Shown piece after piece: positions 21,389 to 23,390 of a stretch of 23,390 nt of DNA (its first letter is position 1; every line of letters begins with the position of its first letter). The notes under the pieces were generated by a model. The model searched no databases. It saw only the letters and a program-made list of their open reading frames with translations, and was not told where the DNA came from. This stretch comes from an uncultured Lachnoclostridium sp. (lineage in GTDB: Bacteria > Bacillota > Clostridia > Lachnospirales > Lachnospiraceae). Both the position numbers and the translations under genes were made by a program. The stretch spans positions 1 to 23,390 of the forward strand of contig CAOJBY010000043.1 of the NCBI GenBank assembly GCA_948330435.1, given 5' to 3'.

Positions 21389-21796
21389 ATGATCAATACC
21401 ACAAAAAAGCTGGGAGAAGCCGAGTTGGAAATCATGCAGGTCATCTGGAAAGAGGAAACGCCGGTGACTTCCAACTACATTTTAAAAGAGCTTAAGGGGC
21501 AGCGAAAATGGCAGCTTTCCACTCTGATGACCTCATTAACCCGCCTGTCCAACAAAGGATTTGTAAGCTGCGACCGTTCAACGGGAAGCAATCTCTATAC
21601 CTCCCTTATTTCCGAAAATGAATATAAGGCCGGAGCCAGCAGGCACTTTCTTGAGAAGCTGTACAACAATTCCATCCAAAATATGATAGCCACCCTGTAC
21701 AGTGATAAGGCTATCAGGAATTCGGATGTGGCAGAGCTTCGAAGATTTCTGGACGAAATAGAAGCGGAGCATTCCAGGGAGGATGAGCAATGCTGA
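21389..21796 (+). CDS. BlaI/MecI/CopY-family transcriptional repressor
   Basis: A 135-residue winged-helix repressor. The N-terminal DNA-binding half is typical of the family: LGEAELEIMQVIWKEETPVT near 8-27, WQLSTLMTSLTRLSNKGFV near 41-59, then the wing around SNLYTSLISENEY. The C-terminal helices should dimerise and carry the site cleaved or released on signalling. AAGGAG lies 8 nt before ATG 21389. It sits just downstream of two matching operators and overlaps the M56 protease gene by 7 nt, so it is an autoregulated two-gene sensor system. The controlled target beyond its own operon is not visible. Confidence 0.93.
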   Translation: MINTTKKLGEAELEIMQVIWKEETPVTSNYILKELKGQRKWQLSTLMTSLTRLSNKGFVSCDRSTGSNLYTSLISENEYKAGASRHFLEKLYNNSIQNMIATLYSDKAIRNSDVAELRRFLDEIEAEHSREDEQC

Positions 21797-23274
21797 CAAA
21801 CCTGTTTCTTTCCGTTTTGGAAATATCCCTGTCAGTCAGTCTGATTGTCGCTGTACTGCTTATATTTTCACCCCTTTTAAACAGGCGGTATGCTTCCAAA
21901 TGGAACTATTGGATCTGGGTATTTCTGGCTCTGCGTCTTGTGATTCCCTTTCATCTAATACAGGGACAGCCGGTTACAGCCCTTTTCCAAAGAAAGTCCC
22001 AGAGCACATCCGTTTCAAACGAAACCTCACCGGATATTGCTTCTGACGAGACGGCCTTAAGTCCCATGACGGTTGAACTGCCGCCCCAATTGACAGCACC
22101 AATCCTGCCCCGGACGGAAAAGAGCGATATCCCCATCACCTTGCTGGATATCGCAGCCCTCCTCTGGCTGGCCGGATACCTGTGTTTTCTGTCCGTCCAT
22201 CTGATGAGCTATCTCCGCTATAAAAAATGGCTGCTAAAAAAGGGAACAGCTTTAAAGGACAAAAAAATCTGGGAGCAGCTGTTGGCATTGGAACAGGAAT
22301 TACAGGTGGATATGATAGATTTAATCGAATCCCCCAGAGCATCCAGCCCCATGATCATAGGATTTCGGATGCCTGTTCTGGTTCTTCCAAAGGAAAAATA
22401 CACCTCAGAGGAACTTTATTTTATCTTAAAACATGAGTTGATTCATCTGAAACGCAGGGATGTATACAAGAAGTTTCTTTTTGTAATTGCAAATGGAGTA
22501 CACTGGTTTAATCCCCTGATCTGGATGATGCAGAGAAATGCCGTTATAGATATGGAATTATCCTGCGATGAAATCGTTATACAGGGAGGGGATTATACTC
22601 TGCGGAAAGCATACACAGAAACCCTGTTTTCCACACTTCACAGACACTGTACCAGAAAAACTCCTTTATCAACACAATTTTATGGAGGGAAAGATATTAT
22701 GAAAAAGCGTTTTCTTAACATTTTAGACAAAAAGGGAAAGAAAAATGGGGCGGGCCTGTTCCTGTGTGCCATTGTTTTCACATTCATTTTCGGAACGCTC
22801 ATAGGCTGTACGGTAACAAAGGAAGCTGCCAACGATACGGATGACACAGCTAATCCGCCAAAAACGGAAGAACTTCATACCGTTACGGAGCCTGCAAGCT
22901 CGCCCGATTCGGGCAGCTGGCCTGCTGCCGAAATTCCACAAAGCGGACAGATCTATGGCTATATCTCCGAATTTAACAGTGAGTCTGTCGTCCTAAATCG
23001 GCAGCTTTGGATAACCATGGAAAGCGAAGACTGGAAGCCGGAATATGATGCGGATGCAGGCTTCGAGGTTGTTGACGCAGAAAGTGACGATATCACATAT
23101 CCCATCCATAAGGACTGTACTTATGCTGCTCTGGAAAATCATCAGGGTCCGTTAGTAGAACTTGGCAGGACGGAATTTGAAAGCTATCTGCGGGATATGG
23201 AATTTCCTGTTCTCTGGATTGTAGAATTGGAGGACGGACAGATAAAACGTATATCAGAGCAGTATCGGCCATAG
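21790..23274 (+). CDS. M56 (BlaR1/MecR1-like) membrane metalloprotease sensor
   Basis: A 494-residue membrane protein. Transmembrane segments lie near residues 3-30, 38-56, 115-137 and 318-340. The cytoplasmic zinc-protease loop has the HEXXH motif HELIH (His215, Glu216, His219) followed by LKRRD, and the downstream ELSCDE segment supplies the usual further ligand. In BlaR1 signalling this loop causes inactivation of the BlaI repressor. The extracellular tail after residue 340 is only about 150 residues, begins with a Thr/Pro/Ser-rich linker, and shows none of the Ser-x-x-Lys penicillin-binding signature of BlaR1. The signal is therefore probably not a beta-lactam. Its ATG overlaps the blaI-type stop. 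Confidence 0.92.
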   Translation: MLTNLFLSVLEISLSVSLIVAVLLIFSPLLNRRYASKWNYWIWVFLALRLVIPFHLIQGQPVTALFQRKSQSTSVSNETSPDIASDETALSPMTVELPPQLTAPILPRTEKSDIPITLLDIAALLWLAGYLCFLSVHLMSYLRYKKWLLKKGTALKDKKIWEQLLALEQELQVDMIDLIESPRASSPMIIGFRMPVLVLPKEKYTSEELYFILKHELIHLKRRDVYKKFLFVIANGVHWFNPLIWMMQRNAVIDMELSCDEIVIQGGDYTLRKAYTETLFSTLHRHCTRKTPLSTQFYGGKDIMKKRFLNILDKKGKKNGAGLFLCAIVFTFIFGTLIGCTVTKEAANDTDDTANPPKTEELHTVTEPASSPDSGSWPAAEIPQSGQIYGYISEFNSESVVLNRQLWITMESEDWKPEYDADAGFEVVDAESDDITYPIHKDCTYAALENHQGPLVELGRTEFESYLRDMEFPVLWIVELEDGQIKRISEQYRP

Positions 23275-23370
23275 AAGTAACAATTCAGACGGGCAGCAGA
23301 CGGACTTTTCCATAGACATAACAAAAAGCCCTCATACTTAGAGTATAATTATCATTGGCAAAAATAAAGG

Positions 23371-23390
23371 GAAGAGATCGAAACCTCTTC
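23371..23390 (+). terminator. Possible terminator cut by the window end
   Basis: GAAGAG (23371-23376) and CTCTTC (23385-23390) can pair around an 8-nt loop about 100 nt after the M56 gene. Any T-tract would lie outside the window. The 23275-23370 stretch shows no gene. Confidence 0.3.

Noticed and set aside
23275..23370. Gene or attachment site after the M56 gene
   Set aside because: No open frame with a ribosome site, no tRNA and no repeat is visible in the remaining bases.

Overview
The window looks like chromosomal DNA of a clostridial Firmicute, most likely Lachnospiraceae-like. This rests on gene content and style: strong GGAGG ribosome sites, a TPP riboswitch with intrinsic terminators, an archaeal-type AspRS beside gatCAB, an ECF-type ThiW, and a BlaI/M56 pair. 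There is no rRNA or other marker to fix the genus. The first ~87 bases are almost pure C/G and look like a contig-end artefact.

Layout. (1) 179-5107: a thiamin operon, from a promoter and TPP riboswitch-terminator through thiW, thiM, thiE, thiD and thiC. It makes the pyrimidine (ThiC, ThiD), salvages thiazole alcohol (ThiW, ThiM) and joins the two (ThiE); no thiazole-synthesis genes are seen. (2) 5185-7016: pyrG with its own promoter and a leader attenuator. (3) 7097-18518: gltB-gltD, an archaeal-type aspartyl-tRNA synthetase, then gatC-gatA-gatB, all on +, ending in a strong hairpin. PyrG, GltBD and GatCAB all use glutamine amide nitrogen, and AspRS plus GatCAB is the pair expected for indirect Asn-tRNA synthesis. 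(4) 18553-23390: small regulatory cassettes. These are an SDR oxidoreductase divergent from a MerR regulator across a 19-bp-spacer promoter, a GNAT acetyltransferase, an XRE regulator translationally coupled to a small membrane protein, and a BlaI-type repressor with an M56 metalloprotease sensor.

The most unusual signal is a family of 91-93 bp two-stem elements: two tandem copies plus a fragment before thiE, and single copies before gltB, gatA and gatB. All lie in the sense direction and end about 10-15 nt before the ribosome site of the next gene. Arm sequences differ between copies but stay complementary, and wobble pairs in the outer stems are G-U only when read on the gene strand, as expected of a structured RNA. 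I do not recognise the family. Other structures worth checking are an 86-bp near-perfect hairpin after pyrG, tandem mini-hairpins before thiW, and clear operators for the XRE and BlaI regulators.
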